Part shown: positions 8,411 to 17,576 of the stretch, one piece after another
How the letters are laid out: each line of letters begins with the position of its first letter
Position numbering within the stretch: the first letter of the stretch is position 1
NCBI RefSeq assembly: GCF_003326795.1
Contig: NZ_JPWI01000006.1
Location: forward strand, 62,001 to 126,000
Reading direction: 5' to 3'
Origin: Thalassospira profundimaris
GTDB lineage: Bacteria > Pseudomonadota > Alphaproteobacteria > Rhodospirillales > Thalassospiraceae
DNA length: 64,000 bases
Program-made: the position numbers and the translations under genes
Notes under the pieces: generated by a model
What the model was told of the DNA's origin: nothing
Seen by the model: only the letters and a program-made list of their open reading frames with translations
Database searches by the model: none

Positions 8411-10075
8411 ATGTTGATGTTCCGTCTGCTCAAATCTCGTGTCGGTCTGAACCTTCGGACTGTTTTTGCACTTTCATCCATGTCGGCGATTGCCACGACA
8501 CTTGTGCTGGTGGTGGTCAATCTGGCCTCGGATCAGGCGCAGGAACATAAGGTCAATCTACAACTGTTGCTGATGATGGTTGTGTCGCTGGGCGGCTATA
8601 TGTGGGCACAGCACAAGTCCGATGTGATGGTTTCAGACGAAGTCGAAGCCATGCTGCACGAATATCGTGTCAGGCTGTTTGATCAGGTGCGAAAAGCCGG
8701 CCCCGATGTTCTGGCAAAGGTCGGGCAGGGATCGGTTCATGCCGCCATCACGTCGGAAATGCAGACGATCTCTAACAGCTTGCCGATTATGCTTAACGGT
8801 GCACAGCAGATCGTGCTGGTCGTTTGTGTCGGGCTGTATCTGGCATGGTTGTCTATCTTTGCCTTTGTCATGCTGGCGGTGCTTGTTGTTCTGGCAGGCT
8901 TTATCCATGTGCATCGCATCAACCGGGTCAATGCTGCGACCCGTGCGTCCGAAGACGACGAAGCCAAACTGTTTGACGGCCTGAATGATCTGCTTGCCGG
9001 GTTCAAGGAAGTCAAAATGAATACCCGGCGCAGGAATGCGCTCGTCGAACAGCTTGGGGAACGCTCGAAACGGGCGTGTAGCGCAAAGGCGCTGTCCAAG
9101 GCGCAATGGTCGCGCGAAAGCGCCAGCATTCAGCTGGCCTTCTACGCGATGATGGCGGCCATGGTGTTTATCGTTCCGATCTTTACCTCGGATTATCATG
9201 ATGTTGCTGTGCAGGTCACAACCGCGACCATGTTCCTGATCGGGCCAATCGGCACCGTAATCATGACATTCCCAAGTTTTAATAATGCTGAAACATCGCT
9301 TGGCCGGATTGTTGAACTTGAAAACAATCTGTCGGGGGTCATTGATGCGCAAGAAGCGGAAATGCGCGAAAAATCAGGATCAATGCCACAGGAAAGCAGT
9401 CCGTCAGCATCGTCAGACTGGCATGAGAAGATCGATGAAATTGCCCTTGAGGATGTGCGCTTTGCCTATCGGTCTTCGACAAACGGATTTGCGGTCGGGC
9501 CACTGGACGCTGTGTTCAGGCGGGGTGAAATTACCTTTATCAGTGGTGGGAACGGGGCCGGGAAATCAACGATCATTTCCTTGCTCACCGGCCTTCGAGA
9601 TGTCGATAGCGGATCGATCCGGATCAATGGTCATGCGTTACGACCCGACGACATGCAGGCCTATCGCGACAGTTTTGCCACAGTGCTTTCGGACTATCAT
9701 CTGTTTTCCGAGCTGTATGGTATTGAGCAGGTTGACGAGGAAAAGGTCAACGCGCTGCTGCGCGAAATGGAGGTTGATCACAAGGTCACCCTTGATGGCC
9801 TGTCATTCTCGACCACAGCGCTTTCGCAGGGGCAACGCAAACGTCTGGCACTGATTGCAGCACGCCTTGAAGGTAAGCCTGTTCTGGTTCTTGATGAATG
9901 GGCCGCCGATCAGGATCCGCATTTCCGCAAGGTGTTTTACGAGGAAATCCTGCCCGCCATGCGCAAGCTGGGCAAGGTCATCATTTGTGTGACCCATGAT
10001 GATCGCTGGTTCCATATCGCCGATCAGGTTTGTCACGTCCGCGACGGCATCATTGATGCGGTGCGCAGCCAATAA
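8411..10075 (+). CDS. SyrD/PvdE-type cyclic peptide export ABC transporter, second of a pair
   Basis: This 554-residue paralogue of the preceding gene also fuses a six-helix membrane domain to one ATPase. Walker A is GGNGAGKST (about residue 378), the signature LSQGQRKRLAL (about 470) and Walker B LVLDEWAADQDP (about 490), with a VTHDD switch histidine. Between the membrane and ATPase parts is an acidic, Ser-rich linker (around residues 310-345) that the first copy has in shorter form. The gene starts 3 bases after the first copy's stop, so they are probably co-translated. Both ATP sites look complete. An in-frame ATG six bases downstream is an alternative start. Confidence 0.85.
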   Translation: MLMFRLLKSRVGLNLRTVFALSSMSAIATTLVLVVVNLASDQAQEHKVNLQLLLMMVVSLGGYMWAQHKSDVMVSDEVEAMLHEYRVRLFDQVRKAGPDVLAKVGQGSVHAAITSEMQTISNSLPIMLNGAQQIVLVVCVGLYLAWLSIFAFVMLAVLVVLAGFIHVHRINRVNAATRASEDDEAKLFDGLNDLLAGFKEVKMNTRRRNALVEQLGERSKRACSAKALSKAQWSRESASIQLAFYAMMAAMVFIVPIFTSDYHDVAVQVTTATMFLIGPIGTVIMTFPSFNNAETSLGRIVELENNLSGVIDAQEAEMREKSGSMPQESSPSASSDWHEKIDEIALEDVRFAYRSSTNGFAVGPLDAVFRRGEITFISGGNGAGKSTIISLLTGLRDVDSGSIRINGHALRPDDMQAYRDSFATVLSDYHLFSELYGIEQVDEEKVNALLREMEVDHKVTLDGLSFSTTALSQGQRKRLALIAARLEGKPVLVLDEWAADQDPHFRKVFYEEILPAMRKLGKVIICVTHDDRWFHIADQVCHVRDGIIDAVRSQ

Positions 10076-10111
10076 TATTCCGCGAGAGTACGTCATCCAT
10101 GGCGTGAAACT

Positions 10112-10145
10112 GTAATCGGCCCGGACTTGAAGTCGGGCCGATTAC
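10112..10145. terminator. Bidirectional stem-loop terminator between convergent genes
   Basis: GTAATCGGCCCG at 10112-10123 pairs perfectly with CGGGCCGATTAC at 10134-10145; a further 3 base pairs with one bulged G extend the stem. It sits between the converging exporter and hydrolase genes. There is no long T tract on either side, so termination strength is uncertain. Confidence 0.6.
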
Positions 10146-10158
10146 GTATCAATGCGTG

Positions 10159-11046
10159 TCACGTCAGATATTTATTGAACCAGTCGATGGTGCGTTGCCA
10201 GGCCAGCTCGGCAGCATCCTTGTCGTAACGCGGCGTGGAATCATTGTGGAAACCATGATTGGCCCCGGGATAGATATAGGCCTCATAGACCTTGTTATTG
10301 GCCTTTAGCGCCTCTTCATAGGCGGGCCATCCGGCATTAATCCGTTCATCAAGCTCGCCATACTGCAACAGGATCGGGGCCTGAATGCGTGGCACGTCCT
10401 CGACCGCAGCCTGACGTCCATAAAACGGAACGGCCGCACCAAGTTCGGGATAGGCAACGGCTGCGGCATTTGCCACGCCGCCGCCATAACAAAATCCGGT
10501 AATCCCGGTTTTCTCGGTGGTGGCTTCATGCGCAGTCAGGAATTCGATCGCGGCAAAGAAATCATTCATCAGTTTGGTCGGATCGACAGTACGCTGGAGT
10601 TCGCGCCCCCTGTCATCATTGCCCGGATAACCACCAACCGATGTCAGGCCATCCGGGGCAAGTGCAATGAAGCCCGCCTTGGCGACGCGGCGCGCGACAT
10701 CTTCGATATAGGGGTTAAGGCCACGGTTCTCGTGCACGACGACAACACCGGGAACCTTGCCTGCAAGATTGGCCGGTTTGACCATATAACCACGTACTTC
10801 GCCATGACCATTGGGCGAAGGATACATGATATATTCAGCGACAATGTCGGGATCGGTAAAATCGACCTGATGGGCCATCGCATAATTCGGGCTCATGGCA
10901 TTCAGGATCGCAAGTGCGGTCATGCCCCCCACTGCATATCGACCGGCACGATCCAGAAATTCGCGGCGATCAATCATGCCATGGGCATAGAAATCATATA
11001 GCTCAAGAAGTTCAGGCGAAAAATCCTTGGCAGTCAAACGTTCCAT
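10159..11046 (-). CDS. Dienelactone hydrolase family protein with Tat-like signal
   Basis: An alpha/beta hydrolase with the dienelactone hydrolase triad: nucleophile in GFCYGGGVANAA (Cys), Asp in YGELDERINAGWP and His in YPGANHGFHND. The N-terminus has a twin-arginine-like segment (DRREFLDRAGRYAVGGMTAL) ending near AMA, so export by the Tat route is likely. I start it at the ATG whose GGAG is 6 bases upstream; an adjacent ATG at 11049 is equally in frame, while the long upstream extension has no support. Family members hydrolyse cyclic esters, but many have unknown substrates. It lies downstream of, and in the same direction as, the LysR gene. Confidence 0.82.
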   Translation of the reverse strand: MERLTAKDFSPELLELYDFYAHGMIDRREFLDRAGRYAVGGMTALAILNAMSPNYAMAHQVDFTDPDIVAEYIMYPSPNGHGEVRGYMVKPANLAGKVPGVVVVHENRGLNPYIEDVARRVAKAGFIALAPDGLTSVGGYPGNDDRGRELQRTVDPTKLMNDFFAAIEFLTAHEATTEKTGITGFCYGGGVANAAAVAYPELGAAVPFYGRQAAVEDVPRIQAPILLQYGELDERINAGWPAYEEALKANNKVYEAYIYPGANHGFHNDSTPRYDKDAAELAWQRTIDWFNKYLT

Positions 11047-11288
11047 CATGCGCTCCTGTCCTGAATGACATGGGGAATGGGGGCTGGTGGTGACGGTATC
11101 AATGACAAGTAAGTGCAAGGCAATGCACGTCGGCGCCACCCGCTTCGCGGCGCGCCAAGATGTGCGAATGAGTTTCATCCAAGCCGGACTTTTCGCAAAT
11201 CACAAACGCGCTATTGGCCTTGATTAAGTAAACGAGTTCACATACGGCCTGCGAATGCCGGGTGGATCACCGGGAAGGTCGGATTGGA

Positions 11289-12206
11289 TCAGAAAACACC
11301 CTCGCGGGTGATCTGATAATCCTTGAGTGCAGTGGCAAGTTGCATGGCAAAACGTGCCGAGGCCACAGGCAGAGTACGACCACGCATCTGCCCAAGGATC
11401 AGATTTCCCGGTGGTACGTCGCGTTCCGAAATCGGCCGAAAGACCAAGGAACCATCATCAGGTACTTGAAGGCCAATCGGGATTTGGAAGCCGATGGCGT
11501 TTTCATGCAGAATATAGTGGCGAATAAGTTCGAAACTTTCGGTTTCGACCACCGGGGAAACCTGTCGTGATCCGCGCCGGGCTGCAAAATCAAGGAGATG
11601 GCGTACGCCAAACCGGTGTGTCGGTGCGACATGCGGAACATCCAGACAATCCCGCAAGCGGATTTCGTCGCGTGCGCACAGCGGATGGTCGGCGCGCATG
11701 ACAACATCAACTGTTTGCGGGATGGCATGAATGACTTCGAAATCCACCAGATAGATCGGTTCGAACACAAGTGCCAGATCGCTTGAATAGCTGGCAAGTT
11801 CCTGTTCTGCCTGTGCGCGGTCCCGGACATTGACGCTAAATGTCACGCCCGGATGGGCCGCACGATAGATCGCAATCTGTTCTGGTAGAAAATAGGGCAA
11901 CATTGCCTGCGAACAGGCGATTGATACGTGACCGCGCCGTTCGCCGCTAAGATCGGCAACCTGTCCCTGTACGCGCTCAAGGTCGGACGCCATGGCGCGA
12001 TAGTGATGCAGCAAAAGTTCGCCTGCCGGATTAAGACGCACACCACTGGGCAGACGTTCAAAAAGTTCTGCGCCGAATTCTTCTTCAAACCCGTTGATGC
12101 GGCGGTTCAACGCTGATGCCGTCAGGTTCATATCCTCGGCTGCTTTGCGCATTGAGCCCGCCCGTGCAACAGCTTCGATCAGTCGGAAGGTTTGCAAGTA
12201 TCTCAT
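11289..12206 (-). CDS. LysR-family transcriptional regulator
   Basis: The 305-residue protein has an N-terminal winged helix-turn-helix (FRLIEAVARAGSMRKAAED, then SALNRRINGFEEEFGAELFE) and a LysR-type substrate-binding C-terminal half. It is transcribed divergently from the Tat-signal binding protein of the ABC importer/allophanate hydrolase operon, with about 130 bases between starts. The usual LysR arrangement makes that operon its most likely target; the downstream hydrolase gene could be another. The effector is unknown. Confidence 0.88.
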   Translation of the reverse strand: MRYLQTFRLIEAVARAGSMRKAAEDMNLTASALNRRINGFEEEFGAELFERLPSGVRLNPAGELLLHHYRAMASDLERVQGQVADLSGERRGHVSIACSQAMLPYFLPEQIAIYRAAHPGVTFSVNVRDRAQAEQELASYSSDLALVFEPIYLVDFEVIHAIPQTVDVVMRADHPLCARDEIRLRDCLDVPHVAPTHRFGVRHLLDFAARRGSRQVSPVVETESFELIRHYILHENAIGFQIPIGLQVPDDGSLVFRPISERDVPPGNLILGQMRGRTLPVASARFAMQLATALKDYQITREGVF

Positions 12207-12224
12207 ATCTCAACCATTTTCGAT

Positions 12225-12244
12225 GGTGTTGCATTTTTTGCACC
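12225..12244. promoter_or_regulatory. Candidate LysR operator in a divergent promoter
   Basis: GGTG at 12225-12228 and CACC at 12241-12244 flank an inner TGCA/TGCA pair (core TTGCATTTTTTGCA), forming an imperfect dyad between the divergent LysR and binding-protein genes. Position and symmetry suit a LysR-type site, but no binding data exist. Confidence 0.35.
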
Positions 12245-12336
12245 GGATTGGTGAAAACATAGCAGTTTTCGCGAACGCAAAATACTGCAAACTGACAGCA
12301 ACGGATTCTAAAAAGCTGTTCATGGGGGTTTTCACG

Positions 12337-13941
12337 ATGGTTACCAGACGTAATTTTCTAAAAGGTAGTGCTGTTCTTGCCGGTACCTTGCCTTTCGCCC
12401 GGACATTTTCCGCACTTGCTGCCGGAAGCGACACGCTGGTCGCCGTATCGTCGCAAACGGTCAACAGTCTTGATCTTCACCGCACCGGGACCAACCGTGC
12501 GTCCTATCAGATTGCGGTAAACTGCTATGACCGGCTGGTGTCGTTCGGCTCCAAACCGGCTGAAGGCGGCGGACTTTCCTATGATTATTCAACCATTGTG
12601 CCGGAACTGGCGGAAAGCTGGACCTTCTCCGAAGATGGCATGACCATCACCTTCAAGCTGAAATCCGATGCCGTATTCAATGATGGCAGCAAAGTCACCG
12701 CAGCAGACGTCAAATGGTCGTTTGACCGTGCCGTCAGTGTCGGTGGTTTCCCGACGGTTCAGATGAAGGCAGGCGGCTTTACCCGCCCGGAACAGTTCGA
12801 AGCCATCGACGATGAAACCTTTGTCGTGAAGCTTGATCAGGCATCAAAACTTTCATTGCCCGATCTGGCGGTGCCGGTGCCCTTTATCATCAATTCCAAG
12901 GTCGCCAAGGAAAATGCGACCACCGATGATCCCTGGGCGATGGAATATCTGCACACCCACACCATCGGTTCGGGTGCCTATAGCGTTACCCGTTGGGATG
13001 CCGGTCAGCAGGTTGTCTTTGAACGCAATGACAAATGGGTTGGTGGTCCGACCCCGCCGGTACGCCGCGTGATCATGCGTGAAGTTCCGTCTGCGGCAAC
13101 CAGCCGTGCACTGATTGAACGTGGTGACGTTCAGGTTGCCTTTGATATTCCCGACAAGGATGCAGCCGAGCTGGCAGGGAAGGTCACCGTGCATTCAACC
13201 CCGATTGAAAACTGCATCCATGCGCTTTGCCTGAACACCAAGTTCGAACCGTTCCAGGACCCGGATGTGCGCAAGGCCATTGCCTTTGCCGTGCCCTATG
13301 AGGCGATCTTTAATGCGGCGGCCTATGGACGTGGTGCCCCGCTTTGGGGTGGCGAACCAAAAGCAACCGACATCGCATGGCCGCGCAAGTCGCCCTATGA
13401 CACCGACCTTGAAAAGGCCAAGGAACATATGGCCAAGTCCGGCTTCGCCGACGGATTTGAAACGAAGCTTTCGATTTCGACCGATCTGTCATCATGGATG
13501 GAGCCCGCAGCCCTTCTTATTCAGGAAGCGGTTGGCAAGCTTGGCATCAAGGTTGAGATTGAAAAGATCCCGGGTGCCAACTGGCGTACGGCGGCACTGG
13601 TTGAAAAGCGCCTTGATTTCCATCTGGAAAACTTTGGCGGTTGGCTCAATACCCCGGACTACTATTTCTTCTGGGCCTATCAGGAAGGTCATCTGTTCAA
13701 CTCGTCAAACTACTCCAATGCCGAGGTCGAACAACTGACCAATGAAACCCTGCACATGGCCATGGATGATCCGGAATATGCGCCGAAAATCATGCGCATG
13801 ATCGACATCGTTCATGAAGACCTGCCGCGTATTCCGTTGTGGCAGCCTGCCCTTAACGTCGCACTTAACGGGGCGGGTGGATATGAATTCTGGTTCCACC
13901 GTCAGCTTGATATCCGTGGCCTGACAACGGTGGAAAGCTAG
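12337..13941 (+). CDS. Dipeptide-type (SBP_bac_5) ABC binding protein with Tat signal
   Basis: The 534-residue protein begins with a twin-arginine signal (TRRNFLKGSAVLAGTLPF) and matches the extracellular solute-binding family 5: ELAESWTFSEDGMTITFKLK, FNDGSKVTAADVKWSFDRA and SGAYSVTRWDAGQQVVFERN. The ATG at 12337 is chosen because it places the twin-arginine motif near the N-terminus and has GGGGGT about 8 bases upstream; the open frame extends to 12094 but that part overlaps the LysR gene. It is the first gene of an importer operon ending with allophanate hydrolase. The operon partner hints at a ureido- or amide-containing solute; this is inference. Confidence 0.88.
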   Translation: MVTRRNFLKGSAVLAGTLPFARTFSALAAGSDTLVAVSSQTVNSLDLHRTGTNRASYQIAVNCYDRLVSFGSKPAEGGGLSYDYSTIVPELAESWTFSEDGMTITFKLKSDAVFNDGSKVTAADVKWSFDRAVSVGGFPTVQMKAGGFTRPEQFEAIDDETFVVKLDQASKLSLPDLAVPVPFIINSKVAKENATTDDPWAMEYLHTHTIGSGAYSVTRWDAGQQVVFERNDKWVGGPTPPVRRVIMREVPSAATSRALIERGDVQVAFDIPDKDAAELAGKVTVHSTPIENCIHALCLNTKFEPFQDPDVRKAIAFAVPYEAIFNAAAYGRGAPLWGGEPKATDIAWPRKSPYDTDLEKAKEHMAKSGFADGFETKLSISTDLSSWMEPAALLIQEAVGKLGIKVEIEKIPGANWRTAALVEKRLDFHLENFGGWLNTPDYYFFWAYQEGHLFNSSNYSNAEVEQLTNETLHMAMDDPEYAPKIMRMIDIVHEDLPRIPLWQPALNVALNGAGGYEFWFHRQLDIRGLTTVES

Positions 13942-13945
13942 GATC

Positions 13946-14971
13946 ATGGCAGTCCGGGGAACCAGCGTTTTGACGCGCATCGCACAGGCCATTCCGGTCC
14001 TGTTCGGGGTCATCGTTATCAGCTTTGTCCTGACGCGCGCCTTGCCTGGTGACCCGGCTGTCCAGTTTGCCGGGATCATGGCAACGCCCGAAACCATCGA
14101 AGAAACACGGGCGAAGCTTGGTCTTGATAAACCCCTGCCAGAACAGTTCGTGGTCTATCTGGGGCAATTGTTTCAGGGGGACCTTGGGCAGTCGGTTTCG
14201 ACCGGGCGACCGGTTCTGACCGAACTTGCAAGCCGACTTCCGGCGTCGCTTGAATTGACGTTAAGTGCGCTTTTGCTGTCCTGTCTGGTAGCTGTGCCGC
14301 TGGGTGTTCTGGCGGCAACGCGACCGGGAAGCTGGATTGACCAGATCTGTCGATTGCTGGTGACCATGGGGGTTTCGCTTCCGACCTTTTTCACCGGCGT
14401 GATGCTGATTTACATTTTCTATTATCTGCTGGGCGTTTCGCCATCCCCGCTTGGGCGACTTGATTTCATCTATCTTGATCCGCCCCATGTGACCGGCTTC
14501 TTCCTGATTGATGCGGCACTGGACGGGGATTGGGAAACATGGTTCGGCGCACTTAAACAATTGATCCTGCCAGCGGTGACGCTGGCGCTGTTTACGCTGG
14601 CCCCGATTGCCCGCATGACCCGTGCCGCGATGCTTTCGGCATTGTCATCGGATTATATCCGGACCGCGCGTGCGGCGGGCCTTGGATCGGGTCGCATTCT
14701 TTATGGCTATGCGTTTCGCAATGCGCTGCTTCCGGTCGTAACCACGCTAGGCATGGTGTTTTCCTTTGTACTGGGCGCGAATGTACTGGTCGAAAAGGTC
14801 TTTGCCTGGCCGGGGATCGGATCATATGCGGTCGAAGCCCTGATTGTTTCGGACTATGCCGCGGTTCAGGGATTTGTCCTGGCGATGGCGTTTCTTTTCG
14901 TCTTCCTTAATCTGGTGATTGATCTGGCCTATTCGCTGATTGATCCGCGTTTCGGGACATCTGGCAAATGA
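13946..14971 (+). CDS. ABC importer permease, DppB type
   Basis: A 341-residue permease with an N-terminal helix, the DppB/OppB-type start (VLTRIAQAIPVLFGVIVISF, RALPGDPA) and the EAA loop region AARAAGLGSGRILYGYAFRN. It begins 4 bases after the binding-protein stop and overlaps the next permease gene by 4 bases. Together with the DppC-type subunit it should form the membrane channel of the importer. A loop of about 50 residues around residues 165-195 lies between the second and third parts, as in other DppB proteins. Confidence 0.9.
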   Translation: MAVRGTSVLTRIAQAIPVLFGVIVISFVLTRALPGDPAVQFAGIMATPETIEETRAKLGLDKPLPEQFVVYLGQLFQGDLGQSVSTGRPVLTELASRLPASLELTLSALLLSCLVAVPLGVLAATRPGSWIDQICRLLVTMGVSLPTFFTGVMLIYIFYYLLGVSPSPLGRLDFIYLDPPHVTGFFLIDAALDGDWETWFGALKQLILPAVTLALFTLAPIARMTRAAMLSALSSDYIRTARAAGLGSGRILYGYAFRNALLPVVTTLGMVFSFVLGANVLVEKVFAWPGIGSYAVEALIVSDYAAVQGFVLAMAFLFVFLNLVIDLAYSLIDPRFGTSGK

Positions 14972-15897
14972 ACAAGATCGTTTCATCCGCGTCTGATGCC
15001 GCATCGGTTCAAGTGGCGACGGCCAATGGCCCCGTGACCCCGGCAAAATCGAAATCGGGTGCCTTTGCCCATCTGATCTATGTGCTGCGTGAAAATCCGG
15101 TGACGGGCATTGCCTTTGCCATGTTCGGGATTTTGATCTTTGCTGCGATCTTTGGTCCGATGATCGTGCCCTATGATCCACTTGCCACCGATGCCAGCAG
15201 CGTCCTGCAGCCGCCATCCTTTGCCCACTGGTTCGGGACCGACAATCTGGGCCGCGATGTGTTTAGCCGTGTGGTGGTGGCAACCCGTCTTGATCTGGTG
15301 ATTTCGGTGGCCGCTGTTGCCTTGTCCTTTGTGATCGGATCATTCCTTGGCGCGGTTGCCGGGTATCGCGGCGGCTGGACGGACATTACGCTGAACCGTG
15401 TGCTTGATACCATCATGGCCTTTCCGCTGTTTGTTCTCGCGATGGGGGTGGTTGCGGCCCTTGGCAATTCGGTTGCCAACATCATTTACGCAACCGCGAT
15501 CATCAATATCCCGTTCTATGCCCGACTGGTCCGGGCCGAGGTCAATATTCGTCGCAATGCGGGCTTTACCCTTGCCGCCAAGCTTTCGGGCAATAGTGAT
15601 GCGCGCATTCTGGCCTTTCACATCTTCCCCAATGCGCTGCCGCCGATGATGGTGCAGGTGTCGCTTAATCTGGGTTGGGCGATCCTGAATGCCGCAGGGC
15701 TCAGCTTCATCGGGCTGGGTGTCCGCCCGCCGACCCCGGAATGGGGGATCATGGTGGCCGAAGGCGCGAATTTCATCGTTTCGGGCGAATGGTGGCTGGC
15801 ACTGTTTCCGGGGCTTTCACTGATGATTGCGGTTTTGACCTTTAACCTGATGGGCGATGGACTGCGCGATATCGTCGATCCCCGCCGGAGGACATGA
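14968..15897 (+). CDS. ABC importer permease, DppC type
   Basis: The 309-residue protein shows the DppC/OppC pattern: an N-terminal cytoplasmic tail, first helix at about residues 45-65, the motif HWFGTDNLGRDVFSRVV, the EAA-like segment AAKLSGNSDARILAFHIFPN and the C-terminal FNLMGDGLRDIVDPRRRT. It overlaps the genes on both sides by 4 bases, which supports stoichiometric expression with the DppB partner. Confidence 0.92.
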   Translation: MNKIVSSASDAASVQVATANGPVTPAKSKSGAFAHLIYVLRENPVTGIAFAMFGILIFAAIFGPMIVPYDPLATDASSVLQPPSFAHWFGTDNLGRDVFSRVVVATRLDLVISVAAVALSFVIGSFLGAVAGYRGGWTDITLNRVLDTIMAFPLFVLAMGVVAALGNSVANIIYATAIINIPFYARLVRAEVNIRRNAGFTLAAKLSGNSDARILAFHIFPNALPPMMVQVSLNLGWAILNAAGLSFIGLGVRPPTPEWGIMVAEGANFIVSGEWWLALFPGLSLMIAVLTFNLMGDGLRDIVDPRRRT

Positions 15898-17528
15898 TCA
15901 TGCTTTCGATCAAGGGATTAAGCGTTGCCTTCCGGACGCGAAACGGCGAAGTCAACGCAGTCAAAGGGATCGATTTCGAACTGGCAAAGGGCGAACGCCT
16001 TGGCATTGTCGGGGAAAGTGGATCGGGCAAGTCGGTGACGTCCTATGCGCTGATGCGCATTCTTGATGCCGGTGGACAGATCAAGGCGGGGGATGCGATC
16101 TATAGCGGGATCGATCTTCGCAATGCATCCGAACGCGATATGCGTGACATTCGCGGGCGTGAAATCAGTATGATTTTCCAGAACCCGCGCGCAGCACTCA
16201 ATCCGATCCGCAAGGTCGGCCATCAGATCGAAGACGTTTTGCGCCGTCATAGCCGGGCAACCCGCCACAATGCCAAAGCCAAGGCGATTGAAGCACTCGA
16301 AGCGGTTAAAATCCGCGATGCCGCTGCCCGTTATGAGGCCTATCCGTTCGAACTTTCGGGTGGCATGTGTCAGCGCGTGGTGATTGCCCTTGCGCTGGCG
16401 TGCGATCCGAAACTGATCATTGCCGATGAACCGACCACGGGGCTTGATATCACCACCCAAAAGGCGGTGATGGATCTGGTCGATGATCTGGTGCGTGCAC
16501 GCGGCATGTCATCAATCCTGATCACCCATGACCTTGGACTGGCATCGCAATATTGCGACAGGATTGTCGTGATGAAGGATGGCCTGATCGTCGAGGCTGG
16601 TGATCCGGTGACCCTGTTTACCGATCCGCAACATGCCTATACCCGCAAACTGGTCAATGCCACGCCACGCCGGACCGGTTCGATCCGTGCCTTGTTGCCG
16701 GAAGGAGAACGCACCGAGCTTGCGCCGCATGTGGTTGGTCAGAAGCCGCTGATTGATGTGGTCAATCTTGCCAAGACCTATCAGGGCAAAAGCGGCCCGG
16801 TTCATGCGGTCAAGAAAATCAGCTTTACCATCCACGAAGGCGAAAGTGTCGGTCTGGTCGGTGAATCCGGTTGTGGAAAATCGACCACGTCCTCAATGCT
16901 GGTACGGTTGCTTGATGCCACATCGGGCAGCATCTTTTACCGTGGCGAAGATATTGCCAGCCTCCCGGCGGCGAGCTTTGCCAGGCATCCGTTGCGTTCG
17001 AAAATCCAGATGGTTTTTCAGGATGCAACGGATAGCCTCAATCCGCGCTTTACCGCCCGCCAGGCCATTGCCGACCCATTATACCGGTTGATGGGGATGC
17101 GCGGGGATGCGGTGACCAAACGGACCGAGGAACTGGCCGAAATGACCGGCTTCCCTGCCCATCTTCTGGACCGGTTTCCCCATCAGCTTTCCGGTGGGCA
17201 AAAGGCCCGTGTGGGAATTGCGCGCGCCCTTGCCACTGAACCCGATTTTCTGATCCTTGATGAACCGACCGCTGCCCTTGATGTGTCGATCCAGGCGCTG
17301 GTTTTGAACCTTCTGGCGGATCTTCGTGTGCGTCTTGGTATCAGTTACCTGTTTGTCAGTCATGACCTTAACGTTGTGCGGTTGCTGTGTGATCACGTCA
17401 TCGTCATGCAGAACGGTGCAATCGTTGAATCCGGTCCGGTCGCGACCGTGATGGAAACCCCGCAACATGCCTATACCCGCGAATTGCTTTCGGCCGCCCC
17501 ACAGGCTCCGGAACGTGAAATCGCCTGA
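15894..17528 (+). CDS. Fused double ATP-binding subunit (DppD-DppF) of the importer
   Basis: This 544-residue protein contains two complete ABC domains in one chain. The first has Walker A GESGSGKS (near residue 42), signature LSGGMCQRVVIAL and Walker B LIIADEPTTGLD. The second has GESGCGKST (near residue 325), LSGGQKARVGIAR and LILDEPTAALDVS. Each half ends with the peptide-importer C-terminal segment (QHAYTRKLVNATP and QHAYTRELLSAAP). One protein therefore replaces separate DppD and DppF subunits, energising uptake of the solute delivered by the Tat-signal binding protein. It overlaps the DppC gene by 4 bases. Confidence 0.92.
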   Translation: MIMLSIKGLSVAFRTRNGEVNAVKGIDFELAKGERLGIVGESGSGKSVTSYALMRILDAGGQIKAGDAIYSGIDLRNASERDMRDIRGREISMIFQNPRAALNPIRKVGHQIEDVLRRHSRATRHNAKAKAIEALEAVKIRDAAARYEAYPFELSGGMCQRVVIALALACDPKLIIADEPTTGLDITTQKAVMDLVDDLVRARGMSSILITHDLGLASQYCDRIVVMKDGLIVEAGDPVTLFTDPQHAYTRKLVNATPRRTGSIRALLPEGERTELAPHVVGQKPLIDVVNLAKTYQGKSGPVHAVKKISFTIHEGESVGLVGESGCGKSTTSSMLVRLLDATSGSIFYRGEDIASLPAASFARHPLRSKIQMVFQDATDSLNPRFTARQAIADPLYRLMGMRGDAVTKRTEELAEMTGFPAHLLDRFPHQLSGGQKARVGIARALATEPDFLILDEPTAALDVSIQALVLNLLADLRVRLGISYLFVSHDLNVVRLLCDHVIVMQNGAIVESGPVATVMETPQHAYTRELLSAAPQAPEREIA

Positions 17529-17576
17529 CCGATATCTGCCTTCAAACTTCAATTACGCCACAGACGGAATGCAAAA

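Noticed and set aside
12094-12336. N-terminal extension of the dipeptide-type binding protein
   Set aside because: It overlaps the LysR gene and would place the twin-arginine signal 85 residues inside; the ATG at 12337 fits a signal peptide.
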